DNA of 64,000 nt from Zhongshania aliphaticivorans (lineage in GTDB: Bacteria > Pseudomonadota > Gammaproteobacteria > Pseudomonadales > Spongiibacteraceae). Position 1 is the stretch's first letter. Every line of letters starts with the position of its first letter. The notes beneath the pieces are model-generated. The model saw only the letters and a program-made list of their open reading frames with translations. It was not told where the DNA came from and did not search any database. The stretch is from assembly GCF_001586255.1 (NCBI RefSeq), contig NZ_CP014544.1, positions 1,767,501-1,831,500 of the forward strand, in the 5' to 3' direction. Position numbers and translations under genes: made by a program. Positions 19,543 to 29,493 of the stretch are shown here, in pieces.

Positions 19543-20766
19543 ATGAATACAGTAGTTATTCTCGGTGTGGGCATGTTTACCGCGATTGTATTGTCGCTGG
19601 TGTGCATTATTTTGTTCGCACGCTCGCGCCTTGTGAGCAGCGGCAATGTCACCATCGAGATCAATGGCGAAAAAACCATTACCGTGCCTGCAGGCGATAA
19701 ATTATTAAACACTTTGTCTGGCCAGGGCGTGTTCTTGGCGTCAGCCTGTGGCGGCGGCGGTAGCTGCGCCCAGTGTAAGTGTATTGTTAGCGACGGCGGC
19801 GGCTCGATGCTCGCTACCGAAGAAGCGCATTTTAGCCCTCGCGAAGCTCGCGAAGGCTGGCGTTTGTCTTGCCAGACTCCGGTTAAGCAAGATATGAAGA
19901 TTGAAGTGCCAGAGGACGTCTTTGGTGTTAAGCAATGGGAGTGTACTGTTGAGTCCAACCCCAATGTGGCAACCTTCATTAAAGAGCTGACTTTGAAGCT
20001 GCCAGAGGGTGAGAACGTTAACTTCCGCGCTGGCGGTTACGTGCAGCTTGAATGCCCACCGCACCATGTTAAGTATTCGGATTTTGATATTCCGGCCGAA
20101 TACAAAGGCGACTGGGAGCGTTTCGGTTTCTTGAATGTTGAGTCGAAAGTGGAAGAGACCGTTATCCGCGCTTACTCAATGGCCAATTATCCTGAAGAGC
20201 GGGGCATTGTTAAGTTTAATATTCGTGCGGCGACGCCACCACCAAATAACTTAGCCTTAACACCGGGGCAGATGTCATCTTGGGTCTTTAATCTTAAGCC
20301 TGGCGACAAAGTGAAAGTTTACGGCCCGTTTGGTGAATTCTTTGCCAAAGAGACCGATGCTGAAATGGTGTTTGTCGGCGGTGGTGCTGGTATGGCACCG
20401 ATGCGCTCGCATATCTTCGATCAGCTGATGCGGTTAAAAACCAAGCGCAAAATTACTTTCTGGTACGGCGCGCGCTCAATGCGTGAAGCCTTTTACGTGG
20501 AAGAGTACGACAAGCTGGCAGCAGAGAATGAGAACTTTGAGTGGCATTTGGCGCTCTCTGATCCCCAGCCCGAAGATAATTGGACTGGTATGACCGGCTT
20601 TATCCATCAGGTCTTGTTTGAAAACTACCTGAAGGACCACGAAGCACCGGAAGATTGCGAGTACTATATGTGTGGGCCGCCGATGATGAACTCGGCTGTT
20701 ATCAAAATGTTGGAAGATCTCGGTGTTGAACAAGACAATATACTTCTCGATGATTTCGGTGGGTAA
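19543..20766 (+). CDS. nqrF: Na+-NQR subunit F (NADH dehydrogenase, FAD and 2Fe-2S)
   Basis: 407 residues. One N-terminal membrane helix, then a ferredoxin domain with Cys ligands in [14 protein letters not shown] (near 69-80) and LSCQTP (near 109). The FAD-binding part is recognised by [11 protein letters not shown], the NADH-binding part by [13 protein letters not shown] and the C-terminal [13 protein letters not shown]. It is the electron entry point of the pump. AGAGGAAT lies before the ATG. Its 3' end overlaps apbE by 17 bp. Confidence 0.99.
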   Translation: MNTVVILGVGMFTAIVLSLVCIILFARSRLVSSGNVTIEINGEKTITVPAGDKLLNTLSGQGVFLASACGGGGSCAQCKCIVSDGGGSMLATEEAHFSPREAREGWRLSCQTPVKQDMKIEVPEDVFGVKQWECTVESNPNVATFIKELTLKLPEGENVNFRAGGYVQLECPPHHVKYSDFDIPAEYKGDWERFGFLNVESKVEETVIRAYSMANYPEERGIVKFNIRAATPPPNNLALTPGQMSSWVFNLKPGDKVKVYGPFGEFFAKETDAEMVFVGGGAGMAPMRSHIFDQLMRLKTKRKITFWYGARSMREAFYVEEYDKLAAENENFEWHLALSDPQPEDNWTGMTGFIHQVLFENYLKDHEAPEDCEYYMCGPPMMNSAVIKMLEDLGVEQDNILLDDFGG

Positions 20767-21787
20767 TTCGCCTCGCAACACAATAAAAGCAGCCTTAGTG
20801 CTGCTTTTATTGTTTATGGTGGGCTGCTCAGCGAAACAAGCGCCATTTTTACAAGTGAATGGCACTACCATGGGCACCACTTATCACATTACTCTGCGTC
20901 AGCCGAGCGATGAGTGGACCGAGCAAAGTCTCAAGGAGGCGCTGGACCTGCGCTTGCAGGCGTTTAATCAGCTCGCTTCAACGTACATCCCAGACTCTGA
21001 ATTGAACCGTTTAAATGACGCACAGGTGAATGAGTGGTACCCGGTCATGCCCATGCTGTTCGATATCTTAGTATTGTCGACTGAAGTGAGTTGGGTCACA
21101 AATGGCGCGTTTGATATTACGGTTGCACCGCTGGTGAACTTGTGGGGCTTTGGGCCCGTTAAACACGACGGCAAACCGAGTGATGAGGCTGTTGCCAAAG
21201 CGCTCGAAACCGTGGGCTTTGGTGAAATTGAGCTGGATATCCTTGATAAAAAGGTGCTTAAGCATAAAGATCTTCACATCGACTTGTCGGCTATTGCCAA
21301 GGGCTACGGTGTTGATGTGGTCGCTTTATGGCTGGAATCCCTCGGCACCAAGGACTATTTGGTCGAGATTGGCGGTGAGATGCGCGTTGCTGGCTTGAGT
21401 CCGCGCGGCGATCAATGGCGAATTGGGGTGGAGAATCCCGATGTGGAAAACCCAGAAACCACGCCGATCCGCTTGGGTAATATAGGCATAGCCACCTCGG
21501 GTGACTACCGTAATTACTTTGAAGAAGAGGGAGTGCGTTACTCGCACACTATCGACCCGAACACCGGGCGCCCGATTACCCATAATTTGGCCTCAGTTAC
21601 GGTATTGGACGCCTCGTGCGCGTATGCTGATGCCTTGGCCACTGCGTTTTCGGTAATGGGTGGTGATAAAACACTGAAGTTGGCTGAACAAATGGCCATA
21701 CCGGTTTATATTATAGAAAAGAGCGACGCGGGCTTTGCCCGCCGCTACAGTTCCGAGTTTGCTCCGTATCTGGAGCAGGAGAAGTAA
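20750..21787 (+). CDS. apbE: FAD:protein FMN transferase ApbE (lipoprotein)
   Basis: 345 residues from ATG 20750. The N-terminus is a lipoprotein signal: basic SPRNTIK, hydrophobic [12 protein letters not shown] and a lipobox Cys. The enzyme body shows [42 protein letters not shown]-type and [11 protein letters not shown] motifs of the flavin transferase fold. It attaches FMN to Thr in NqrB and NqrC outside the cytoplasmic membrane. The codons of the signal peptide coincide with a strong terminator-like hairpin (20780-20813), which is unusual. An alternative GTG start at 20759 is possible. Confidence 0.96.
   Translation: MISVGNSPRNTIKAALVLLLLFMVGCSAKQAPFLQVNGTTMGTTYHITLRQPSDEWTEQSLKEALDLRLQAFNQLASTYIPDSELNRLNDAQVNEWYPVMPMLFDILVLSTEVSWVTNGAFDITVAPLVNLWGFGPVKHDGKPSDEAVAKALETVGFGEIELDILDKKVLKHKDLHIDLSAIAKGYGVDVVALWLESLGTKDYLVEIGGEMRVAGLSPRGDQWRIGVENPDVENPETTPIRLGNIGIATSGDYRNYFEEEGVRYSHTIDPNTGRPITHNLASVTVLDASCAYADALATAFSVMGGDKTLKLAEQMAIPVYIIEKSDAGFARRYSSEFAPYLEQEK
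20780..20813 (+). terminator. Terminator-like hairpin inside the start of apbE
   Basis: ACAATAAAAGCAGC and GCTGCTTTTATTGT form a perfect 14-bp inverted repeat with a 6-nt loop CTTAGT. It begins 14 bp after the nqrF stop codon. With its GC core and U-rich 3' arm (TTTTATTGTTT) it looks like an intrinsic terminator, yet it encodes the apbE signal-peptide core. Confidence 0.65.
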
Positions 21788-21788
21788 A

Positions 21789-22028
21789 ATGGCAACGATA
21801 TTTGCTGCGTTTTTTGTGATGCTACTGATTGTCGGCGCAATGTCGATTGGAGTATTAATGGGCCGCAAGCCCATTGCTGGGTCCTGCGGAGGGGTTGGCG
21901 CTGCACTGAGCGACCCTGACTATATCTGTGATTTGTGCGGTAATGATCCGAAGAAATGCACAGAAGAAAATGATGCGGCGGCCGCGGCGCGGAATAAATC
22001 GAGCACGACGTTTTACGACGCTAGTTGA
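21789..22028 (+). CDS. nqrM: NqrM, maturation factor of Na+-NQR
   Basis: 79 residues from ATG 21789, one base after the apbE stop. One membrane helix (IFAAFFVMLLIVGAMSIGVL), then four Cys: SCGG, CDLCG and KKC, the ligand set of the NqrM (formerly DUF539) family. NqrM is needed to insert the Fe centre between NqrD and NqrE. With apbE it completes the maturation set at the end of the operon. Confidence 0.96.
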   Translation: MATIFAAFFVMLLIVGAMSIGVLMGRKPIAGSCGGVGAALSDPDYICDLCGNDPKKCTEENDAAAAARNKSSTTFYDAS

Positions 22029-22037
22029 ATTCGTCGG

Positions 22038-22062
22038 GCGTCGGGCGTCAGACGTCCGACGC
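22038..22062. terminator. GC-rich hairpin between nqrM and the DAHP synthase gene
   Basis: A 12-bp stem from 22038-22049 to 22051-22062 with one G-T pair and a single-base loop; in practice a few central pairs would open. It contains tandem GTCGGGC units and overlaps the last codons of the minus-strand gene. It could terminate transcription from both sides, but lacks a U-tract. Confidence 0.45.
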
Positions 22063-23169
22063 GGCGTGCTGCCAAACCCCGACTCGCTCCAAATATGCCT
22101 TCCTCGCAATCTCCATGTCTTTCAAAAACGGCTCTAGCTCATTAAGCGTTAGCGCTTGAGGTCCGTCGACTAGGGCTTTTGTTGGGGCTGGGTGAAAATC
22201 GACCAATACCATGTTGGCGCCAGCTAATACCCCTTGGGCGGTGGCGTGGCAGAGTTCTAAAACCCCATCGGGGGCGATATCGCGGCTACCGACCGAGTGA
22301 GAGGGGTCGATACAGACTGGCATTCTTGTAAGTCGCTTTACCGTCGGTACCTGTGCAAAATCCACCATATTGCGGTGGGGCGCGCCGAACTCACTTTTCA
22401 TTCCTCGTAAGCAAAATATCACTTGGCTATTGCCTTCGCTGGCTAAATATTCTGCGGCGTTTAAGGATTCATTAAGGGTAATGCCAAAGCCACGCTTTAG
22501 TAGGGCGGGGTAGTCGTTCTGTTTACCAATGGCTTTGAGCAACTCAAAATTTTGGGTGTTACGAGTGCCAATTTGCATTATCACGCCGCAAGGGCGCCCG
22601 GCATCGGAGAGGGCTTGGTCAATCTCCTGCATATGACTTTCGTGGGTGACTTCCATGGCAATGACTTTAATGCCGTATTTTCCCGCAAGATCAAATACCC
22701 AAGGCAGGCAGTCTTTGCCGTGACCCTGAAACGCATAAGGATTGGTGCGGGGCTTGTAGGCGCCCATTCGCGTGCAATTCAGACCGTTGGCTTGCAGGGC
22801 GCGGAGCATTTCTTCGACGTGCTTGGGATTATCTACTGCACACAGCCCGGCAAAGATGTGTAGCGACTCTTGATCAAAGGCTAAGCCCTGATAATGAAAG
22901 CCGCTGCGTCCGCCTTGGGTCTTATGGCGGCCGAGAATACGGTATTCCTCTGAGATCCGAATGACTTTCTCCACCGCGGGTAGGCTTTCAATCTCTTCAA
23001 TATCCAGCGCGTGGGTATCGCCGAGCAAATAAATTTCTCTGAGGCTTTGTAGCTGGCCGCTGACCTCATGCTGTTTGATCTTTACTCCGGATAATTGCTG
23101 GAGATGACTCATGGTTTTCTTAAATGCTGGATCTGACTCCTGAATATTAGGGTGTAGTATGAGTAACAT
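22048..23169 (-). CDS. 3-deoxy-7-phosphoheptulonate synthase, class I-beta
   Basis: 373 residues from ATG 23169, preceded by AAGGGGATA; an upstream in-frame ATG would add 30 unrelated residues. The N-terminal 80 residues form a ferredoxin-like (ACT-type) regulatory domain (SGVKIKQHEVSGQLQSLREI). The TIM-barrel follows with FAGLCAVDN, MGAYKPRTNPYAFQG, MQIGTRNTQNFELLK, CLRGMKSEF and the metal-site IDPSHSVGSR. This is the Thermotoga/Bacillus-type enzyme, not the E. coli AroFGH type. It condenses PEP and erythrose-4-phosphate at the entry of the shikimate pathway. PAYKPRTNPYAFQG-type spacing supports I-beta. Confidence 0.93.
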   Translation of the reverse strand: MLLILHPNIQESDPAFKKTMSHLQQLSGVKIKQHEVSGQLQSLREIYLLGDTHALDIEEIESLPAVEKVIRISEEYRILGRHKTQGGRSGFHYQGLAFDQESLHIFAGLCAVDNPKHVEEMLRALQANGLNCTRMGAYKPRTNPYAFQGHGKDCLPWVFDLAGKYGIKVIAMEVTHESHMQEIDQALSDAGRPCGVIMQIGTRNTQNFELLKAIGKQNDYPALLKRGFGITLNESLNAAEYLASEGNSQVIFCLRGMKSEFGAPHRNMVDFAQVPTVKRLTRMPVCIDPSHSVGSRDIAPDGVLELCHATAQGVLAGANMVLVDFHPAPTKALVDGPQALTLNELEPFLKDMEIARKAYLERVGVWQHAASDV

Positions 23170-23306
23170 GAATATCCCCTTGTACGAATACTTTGGCGTT
23201 AGCGGGTGAAAAGGCGCATAAATTGCACAAATATCTTTTCTCATAATTCCCGCATGCAATGATAGTATAGGCTCTGATTTACGATCTGGATTGCGATTAG
23301 TTTCCT

Positions 23307-24557
23307 ATGGCTGTGCCCTTATATTTACGGATTGGTATTCGGTATTTTCGACGTGCCTCGGGAAATGACCGCTTTCTGTCGCTAGTCTCGTGGTTTTCAC
23401 TGCTGGGCATGTTAATTGGCGTGGTCTCATTGATTGTTGTGATGTCAGTGATGAACGGCTTTGAGCGTGAACTGCAGCAGCGAGTCCTATCGGTTGTCCC
23501 CCACGGTTATATTGAAGGTCCTCAGCGCCGCTTAGCGGACTGGCAGGCTTACGCGAGTTCGCTGGCCGATAAGCCCCAAGTTAGCGGGGTTGCGCCCTAT
23601 GTGGGCGGTAAGGCTATGCTGGCGGTCTTTAAGCGTTTGCGTGGTGTGTCTTTGTACGGCATCGATCCTGAACAGGAGCGTGGGGTATCCTCAGTTGCAG
23701 AGCACATGATCGCCGGTACTTACCTCAGCGATGACGGCAGCGGCCAGTATCAAATTATTATTGGCGATATTCTCGCGCGGCAGCTGGGGGTGAGTATTGG
23801 TGACGGTCTAACCGTTATTTTGCCCAAAGTGACCGTGACACCGTTTGGTTTGTACCCTCGCGAAAAAGAGTTTACGGTTAGCGGGGTCTTCAGCGCGGGT
23901 GCCCAGCTTGATGCAACGAGTGCGTTTATCCATATTCGCGACGCTCAGCGGCTCTACCAGCTCGGCGACGATGTTGAGGGCTTGCGCCTGCAATTGACCG
24001 ATATGTTTGCGGCGCCGCAATTGCTGCCAGTGCTCGCTGCTGAGTTGCCAGAAGGCAGTCTCGCTGTAAGCTGGAGTGACAGTCAGGGCAGCCTATTTCA
24101 GGCCGTTAAAATGGAAAAACAAATGGTGCGCCTGCTGCTACTGTTTATTGTGTTGATTGCCGCCTTTAATATTGTTTCCATTTTGAGTATGGCGGTGTCT
24201 GCCAAGCGGGGCTCAATTGCGGTGCTGCGCACTATGGGCAGTACGCCGGGTTCAATTATGGCTATTTTTATTGTTTACGGTATGGCGACGGGCCTGATTG
24301 GTCTTGGTCTTGGCTTGCTCATCGGCGTGCCTCTCGCGCAAAATATCGGTGGTGTAGTCGCGTTTATCGAGCAGGTAAGCGGTATGCAGCTCTTTAATCC
24401 GCAAGTTTATTTTATTACTCATCTTCCCTCCCATTTACAGTGGTCAGACGTGGCGGTTGTCAGTGGCTTTGCGTTACTGCTCAGCTTACTGGCAACGCTA
24501 TATCCAGCCTGGCAGGCTTCGCGAGTGCAACCCGCTGAGGCTCTGCGTTATGAATAA
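23307..24557 (+). CDS. lolC: Lipoprotein-releasing ABC permease LolC
   Basis: 416 residues with the MacB/FtsX topology: one N-terminal helix ([20 protein letters not shown] followed by [13 protein letters not shown]), a periplasmic domain of about 220 residues and three C-terminal helices, ending [15 protein letters not shown]. The N-terminal signature [20 protein letters not shown] is typical of LolC/E. With LolD and LolE it extracts outer-membrane lipoproteins and hands them to LolA. First gene of a tight lolC-lolD-lolE unit. Confidence 0.97.
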   Translation: MAVPLYLRIGIRYFRRASGNDRFLSLVSWFSLLGMLIGVVSLIVVMSVMNGFERELQQRVLSVVPHGYIEGPQRRLADWQAYASSLADKPQVSGVAPYVGGKAMLAVFKRLRGVSLYGIDPEQERGVSSVAEHMIAGTYLSDDGSGQYQIIIGDILARQLGVSIGDGLTVILPKVTVTPFGLYPREKEFTVSGVFSAGAQLDATSAFIHIRDAQRLYQLGDDVEGLRLQLTDMFAAPQLLPVLAAELPEGSLAVSWSDSQGSLFQAVKMEKQMVRLLLLFIVLIAAFNIVSILSMAVSAKRGSIAVLRTMGSTPGSIMAIFIVYGMATGLIGLGLGLLIGVPLAQNIGGVVAFIEQVSGMQLFNPQVYFITHLPSHLQWSDVAVVSGFALLLSLLATLYPAWQASRVQPAEALRYE

Positions 24558-24571
24558 CGAGTACGGTGTCT

Positions 24572-25276
24572 ATGTCTAATATCAGTGTCCCGGCAGATTC
24601 AGTGCTTGCCTGTCGTGATCTACATAAGTTTTTTGTTCAGGGGCCAGAGCAGCTCACCATACTGAATAACATAAACCTCGATATTGGTCGTGGCGAGCGA
24701 ATTGCGATTGTCGGTCCCTCGGGGGCCGGTAAGACCACCTTGCTGCATATGCTTGGCGGACTGGATACCCCCTCAGAAGGTAGCGTGCTGGTTAGCGGCA
24801 AAGACATTGCAAAGATGAATGACCGAGATCGCAGCCGGTTGCGCAATCGCGAGTTGGGTTTTGTATACCAGTTTCATCATTTGCTTGCTGAGTTTTCTGC
24901 GCTGGAAAATGCGGCGATGCCCTTGCTTATTGGCGGTGAAAAGCGCGCGGTGGCGTTTGCTCGCAGCCGAGAGTTACTGGAGCGGGTGGGTTTGGGCCAC
25001 CGCTTAGAGCACCGGCCCGCGCAATTATCGGGCGGGGAGCGGCAGCGGGTCGCCATTGCCCGCGCATTGGCGAATAGTCCCGCCTGTGTATTATTGGATG
25101 AGCCCACCGGCAATTTAGACGGCGACACGGCAGAATCTGTGCAGGCGCTGTTACTCGAATTAAATCGCGAGCTGCAAACCAGCTTGGTGATTGTCACACA
25201 CGATATGCGGCTTGCTCGGCGGATGGACAGGGTACTTAGTCTCGCCGATGGCCAATTGCAGGAGTCGGCGGCCTGA
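24572..25276 (+). CDS. lolD: Lipoprotein-releasing ABC ATPase LolD
   Basis: 234 residues from ATG 24572 (an in-frame GTG lies two codons earlier). Walker A is [18 protein letters not shown], the signature [17 protein letters not shown] and Walker [14 protein letters not shown], all intact. It energises LolCE at the cytoplasmic face of the inner membrane. Its stop shares a base with the lolE ATG. Confidence 0.97.
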   Translation: MSNISVPADSVLACRDLHKFFVQGPEQLTILNNINLDIGRGERIAIVGPSGAGKTTLLHMLGGLDTPSEGSVLVSGKDIAKMNDRDRSRLRNRELGFVYQFHHLLAEFSALENAAMPLLIGGEKRAVAFARSRELLERVGLGHRLEHRPAQLSGGERQRVAIARALANSPACVLLDEPTGNLDGDTAESVQALLLELNRELQTSLVIVTHDMRLARRMDRVLSLADGQLQESAA

Positions 25277-26496
25277 TGCGCTCACTGGCGGTATTTATTG
25301 GTCTTCGATATAGCTCGGGCCGGTCAGGAAGTCAGTTGGTGTCGTTTTTGTCGCGGCTGTCTATGGCAGGGCTGGTTCTGGGGGTTGCCCTCCTGGTAAC
25401 GGTGTTGTCGGTGATGAACGGTTTTGATCGTGAGATGCGGACTCGAATATTGGCTTTGGTACCGCATATTACGCTGCAACCTTGGGCTGTGGGTGAGAGC
25501 GATTGGCAAACCCTGCAAGGCGACGTCGAGCGCCATCCCGCTGTACTCGCAACGGCGCCGTTTGTGCAGGGCAGCGCCATGTTGATAAAGGGCGGTTTGG
25601 TTGAGCCCGGTTTGTTCTATGGCGTGGAGCCTGTAGCCGAGGCGCGCGTGTCCACTATCCGAGATTATGTCGATTTAGACGTGTTAAGCACCGGCAGCAA
25701 GATGGTGATTTTAGGTAAGGCTCTGGCCGAGCGCCTAGGTGTTGAACAGGGGGAGCGGGTGACCTTGGGTGTGCCGCAGGCCGCGGGAAGTCAAAATGTG
25801 CGTTTTGTACAGATGACGGTTGCGGCGTTGGTGGCCACGGGTACAGAACTGGATCAGCAAATGGTGCTGATGCATATCAGTGATGCCCAGGCATTATTCG
25901 CCGAACCGCCACCAGTGTCGCTGCGCGTCTCAGTTACAGACGTGTTTGCCGCGCCACAAATTGCATGGGAATTGGCCTCGGTGCACGGTCGTGACTTTAT
26001 GCTCAAGGATTGGAGTCAGCAGTTTGGCAATATGTACCACGCCATTCAAATGTCCCGTAAATTAGTGGTTATTATGCTGCTCGCCGTGGTGGGGGTTGCG
26101 GTGTTTAATGTGGTTTCTACCTTGGTCATGGTCGTCAATGACAAGCGTGCTGATATTGGTATTCTGCGCAGCCAAGGAGCGAGCCAAGGCGATATTTTGC
26201 GTATTTTTTTGAGTTATGGTGCCGTTATCGGTGCGGTGGGGTCGACTGCTGGCGGGGTGCTGGGGGTGGTGCTGGCAACGTTTATCGGCGATGTAGTTGC
26301 CGCTGTTGAGCATTTTTGGGGCTTGCAGTTGCTGCAGAGCGATGTGTATCCCATTAACTATTTGCCCGCTGATATTCGTATGCCGGATGTTTTAGCCGTC
26401 TGCGCGCTAGCCTACGCTATGAGTTTGTTGGCAACGATTTATCCCGCGTGGCGAGCGTCGCGAATGGCGCCAGCAGAAGCGTTACGCTCGAGTTAG
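25276..26496 (+). CDS. lolE: Lipoprotein-releasing ABC permease LolE
   Basis: 406 residues, same topology as LolC: RYSSGRSGSQLVSFLSRLSM at the N-terminus, the VLSVMNGFDREMRTRIL motif, a periplasmic domain and three C-terminal helices ending YPAWRASRMAPAEALRSS. Separate LolC and LolE (rather than one LolF) is the gammaproteobacterial arrangement. The gene is translationally coupled to lolD. Confidence 0.96.
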   Translation: MRSLAVFIGLRYSSGRSGSQLVSFLSRLSMAGLVLGVALLVTVLSVMNGFDREMRTRILALVPHITLQPWAVGESDWQTLQGDVERHPAVLATAPFVQGSAMLIKGGLVEPGLFYGVEPVAEARVSTIRDYVDLDVLSTGSKMVILGKALAERLGVEQGERVTLGVPQAAGSQNVRFVQMTVAALVATGTELDQQMVLMHISDAQALFAEPPPVSLRVSVTDVFAAPQIAWELASVHGRDFMLKDWSQQFGNMYHAIQMSRKLVVIMLLAVVGVAVFNVVSTLVMVVNDKRADIGILRSQGASQGDILRIFLSYGAVIGAVGSTAGGVLGVVLATFIGDVVAAVEHFWGLQLLQSDVYPINYLPADIRMPDVLAVCALAYAMSLLATIYPAWRASRMAPAEALRSS

Positions 26497-26517
26497 ACGA
26501 TGTTTGCGGTATTGTGT

Positions 26518-27039
26518 TTAGCGGTTTAGACGGCTTTCCCGGCGTTTTCGCCAGCGCCGTGTGACGTGGACGCGCCATAAAATATGAATGCTCGCGGCGC
26601 CAACGAGGCCAGCTAGTAAGCCGGTTAAAAAGCAGCCCACGAGCAAGGGGCGCCATAAATAGGTGAATTCCTCGGCCAGCCAGGCCCATGACAATTCAAA
26701 GTGGAATGAATTGGGAGGAATACCCATTACGGTAGCGCCAACTTTATAGGTAAAGTAAAAGATAGCGGGCATGGTGATGGGGTTGGTAATCCATACCAGC
26801 ATCACTGAAATAGGTAAATTAGCGCGGCAGACAATGGCTGCGAGGGCGGCAAGTAACATTTGCGTTGGTATTGGTACAAACGCAATGAACAGGCCCAAGA
26901 AAAACGCCAAGCTCACTGAGCGGCGGTTCAAGTGCCAAAGATTGGGGTCGTGTAACAGACTGCCAAAAATACGGACCGAGGGGTGCTCGCGCATTTTTTC
27001 GGGCGTCGGTAACCAACGTTTAAATAATTTACGAGCCAT
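26518..27039 (-). CDS. DUF2062 membrane protein
   Basis: 173 residues. An N-terminal cytoplasmic part (RWLPTPEKMREHP, SLLHDPNLWHLNRRSVSLAF) leads into about three membrane helices with the family motif FVPIPTQMLLAALAAIV and WITNPITMPAIFYFTY. The basic C-terminus (VTRRWRKRRESRLNR) would be cytoplasmic. This is the DUF2062 family; its function is unknown. The lolE-DUF2062-comEC neighbourhood is also found in Pseudomonas. Confidence 0.92.
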   Translation of the reverse strand: MARKLFKRWLPTPEKMREHPSVRIFGSLLHDPNLWHLNRRSVSLAFFLGLFIAFVPIPTQMLLAALAAIVCRANLPISVMLVWITNPITMPAIFYFTYKVGATVMGIPPNSFHFELSWAWLAEEFTYLWRPLLVGCFLTGLLAGLVGAASIHILWRVHVTRRWRKRRESRLNR

Positions 27040-27143
27040 CCGCTCAATTCTAGTTCACATGTGTGACAGTTGAAATTTAGCCAGCCGCGTACTCGATAAG
27101 CGGGGCGGCGCCATTATGCACGGATCTACTGGGGTACTCCAGC

Positions 27144-29429
27144 ATGTTGTCATGGATGACAGCGGCGATAGTAGCAATAGTCGGCGTAGCGTTTGCACCA
27201 GCGCTGCCAGCATACACGATTATTGCTGTTTGCCTTTTGAGTGGTTTAATCGCCAGCGCCGCGTTACGGCTGCGCTGGCGCGGGCCTTTAGTGGCGTTTT
27301 TAATTGCTGCGGCCTACGCCGCAAGCTACGGCGTGTGGCGAACCGCGCAGCTGTTGCCACCGGCACTTGAAGGTAGGGATATTACGTTAAGCTTTCGGGT
27401 GTTGACGCCGCCTGAACGACGCAGTGAGTTTCCGCCACATTACCGTTTTGACGCTAAAACCGACCTTAAAGGCTTGGGTCGGGTACGGCTAAGTTGGTAC
27501 GGCGAGGAGCCGCCTAGCCTAGGTGATAGCCTGCATGCGCAGCTTCGCTTGCGCCGTCCTCACGGTTATCGATCTCCCGGCGCTTTTGATTATGGACACT
27601 GGTTGTTTGTGTCGGGCTATTCCGCTACTGGCTATGTTCGCCATCCTGAAACCGCGGTATTCACTCCTTCGGCAGCCCCATTTTCGCCGGAGATCTTTCG
27701 GCAGAATTTGATAGCTGGCCCCAGCGCGTATCTCGACCGGTATCATCACAGTGGGGTAATGAAGGCCTTGCTGTTTGCTGACCGCAGTGGGATAAACCCC
27801 GCAGATTGGGCCTTGTTTGCCCAAACGGGTACCAGCCACTTAATGGCCATCTCGGGTATGCATATTGGCATGGTGCTGCTGTGGGGCTGGGGGCTTGGTC
27901 GCGTCGCGATATTTTTGTGTCAGCGTGGTTTAGTGCTAAAGCCCCTGTTGGCAATGGGCTTTGCCTTGAGCTACGCGGCAATGGCGGGATTTTCCGTGCC
28001 GACCCAGCGAGCGGTAGCAATGGCGGCGATGGCCTTGTTGGCGTATGGCTTTAGGCGGCAGATTAGCCCTTGGCGGTCCTATTTTGCCGCGATGCTGCTG
28101 GTGTTGGTTATCGACCCGCTGGCGCCCCATCAGCTGGGTTTTAGTCTCTCGTTTGCGGCTGTGGCGATACTGTTGTGGGCATTCCAGGGGCAGCGTCAGC
28201 CTCGTAGTTTAAGCTTGCTGCGATCTCAGTGGGTGGTCGTTATTGGCTTGCTGCCAGTGTTGGGTCTATGGGGATTGGGTTTTAGTGTGGCGAGTATCCC
28301 CGCAAATCTGGTGGCGATCCCACTGGTGGCCTTTTTGATTTTACCCGCCTTGTTTGCGGGCTTATTGTTACTTAAGGTCTGGCCTTGGCTGGCAGATTTG
28401 CTTTTTTCCTGTGCAGACGCCTTATTTGAATATTTGCAGCTAGGCCTAGCGCTGGCGGCGCAGTGGCAACCAGTAATTCATTTTTATCCTCCGCCGTCTG
28501 CCCTGGGTTTAGGCCTTGGCGCAGTACTCGTCATACTTTTACCCCGCGGGGTACCCGCTAAGTGGCTGGCTGTAATTCCCTTGTTGGCTTTGTTCTATTG
28601 GCCCGCGCCGCGACCGACCAAGGGTGATCTCTGGGTGACCGTGCTCGATGTTGGGCAGGGTTTGGCGGTGCTACTGCAAACCCAAACGAAATCCCTGCTG
28701 TACGATGTTGGGCCAGATTTTCGCAGCGGCTTTAATACCGCCGATGCCGTGGTCTTGCCCGCGTTGGCGGAGTTCGCCATAGACCGTTTAGACGCGTTGG
28801 TGCTAAGCCATGGTGACCGCGACCATGCGGGTGCCGCGTCCGCATTGCTTGCTAAGCAGCCGGTGGTCACATTTCTTCGTGGCGAAGATATTGAGAAGTT
28901 TGAAAGAATAGGGCGCGATTGTCACACAGCGCCAGCCTGGAATTGGGATGGTGTGCGATTTGAGTTTTTGCACAGCGCTGTCAGCGATCAGCGCGGTAAT
29001 AACGCTTCTTGTGTTATGAAGATCAGTGCCGGTCTTGCCGCTATTCTGCTCACTGGGGATATCGAGGCAGATATAGAGCGCAAGTTGATGGATGCCCATG
29101 ATAATAACTTATCGGCAAATGTATTGGTGGCGCCACACCACGGCAGCAATACCTCGTCATCAGCGGCGTTTATTGCGGCGGTTGCACCCGCAGAGGTGGT
29201 GTTTTCGGCTGGGCGCAATAACCACTACGGCCACCCCGCGACAGCCGTTCTTCGTCGCTATCAAGCTCAGGGCAGTCGCTGCTGGCATACCGGCCTGCAT
29301 GGCGCGATTCAATTTCGCTTTCAAGGCGGCGAGCTAGCGGATATTCGCTATGCTAGAGCTTGGCGTTATTACTGGGAAACGCCAGTAACAAACCCTGAAT
29401 TATGCCGGAAATTCAATTCCGAGGGCTGA
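27144..29429 (+). CDS. comEC: DNA uptake channel ComEC/Rec2
   Basis: 761 residues from ATG 27144; ATG 27156 is also possible. N-terminal helices and a DUF4131-type OB-like domain are followed by the Competence domain (AISGMHIGMVLLWGWGLGRV and about seven helices). The C-terminal metallo-beta-lactamase-like domain has LDVGQGLAVLLQ and the metal motif SHGDRDHAG with its first His near residue 556. ComEC moves single-stranded DNA across the inner membrane during natural transformation. No other competence gene is present in the window. Confidence 0.96.
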   Translation: MLSWMTAAIVAIVGVAFAPALPAYTIIAVCLLSGLIASAALRLRWRGPLVAFLIAAAYAASYGVWRTAQLLPPALEGRDITLSFRVLTPPERRSEFPPHYRFDAKTDLKGLGRVRLSWYGEEPPSLGDSLHAQLRLRRPHGYRSPGAFDYGHWLFVSGYSATGYVRHPETAVFTPSAAPFSPEIFRQNLIAGPSAYLDRYHHSGVMKALLFADRSGINPADWALFAQTGTSHLMAISGMHIGMVLLWGWGLGRVAIFLCQRGLVLKPLLAMGFALSYAAMAGFSVPTQRAVAMAAMALLAYGFRRQISPWRSYFAAMLLVLVIDPLAPHQLGFSLSFAAVAILLWAFQGQRQPRSLSLLRSQWVVVIGLLPVLGLWGLGFSVASIPANLVAIPLVAFLILPALFAGLLLLKVWPWLADLLFSCADALFEYLQLGLALAAQWQPVIHFYPPPSALGLGLGAVLVILLPRGVPAKWLAVIPLLALFYWPAPRPTKGDLWVTVLDVGQGLAVLLQTQTKSLLYDVGPDFRSGFNTADAVVLPALAEFAIDRLDALVLSHGDRDHAGAASALLAKQPVVTFLRGEDIEKFERIGRDCHTAPAWNWDGVRFEFLHSAVSDQRGNNASCVMKISAGLAAILLTGDIEADIERKLMDAHDNNLSANVLVAPHHGSNTSSSAAFIAAVAPAEVVFSAGRNNHYGHPATAVLRRYQAQGSRCWHTGLHGAIQFRFQGGELADIRYARAWRYYWETPVTNPELCRKFNSEG

Positions 29430-29434
29430 TTCAC

Positions 29435-29463
29435 TTCTTACCGAGGCATTCCCTCCGTATAAT
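29435..29463 (+). promoter_or_regulatory. Predicted promoter of the exbB-lpxK operon
   Basis: A consensus -10 TATAAT (29458-29463) with a weak -35 TTCTTA (29435-29440) at 17-bp spacing, about 30 bp upstream of the exbB start. Confidence 0.55.
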
Positions 29464-29493
29464 GCCCTCACATAAAAATGGTAGGGATCTGAT

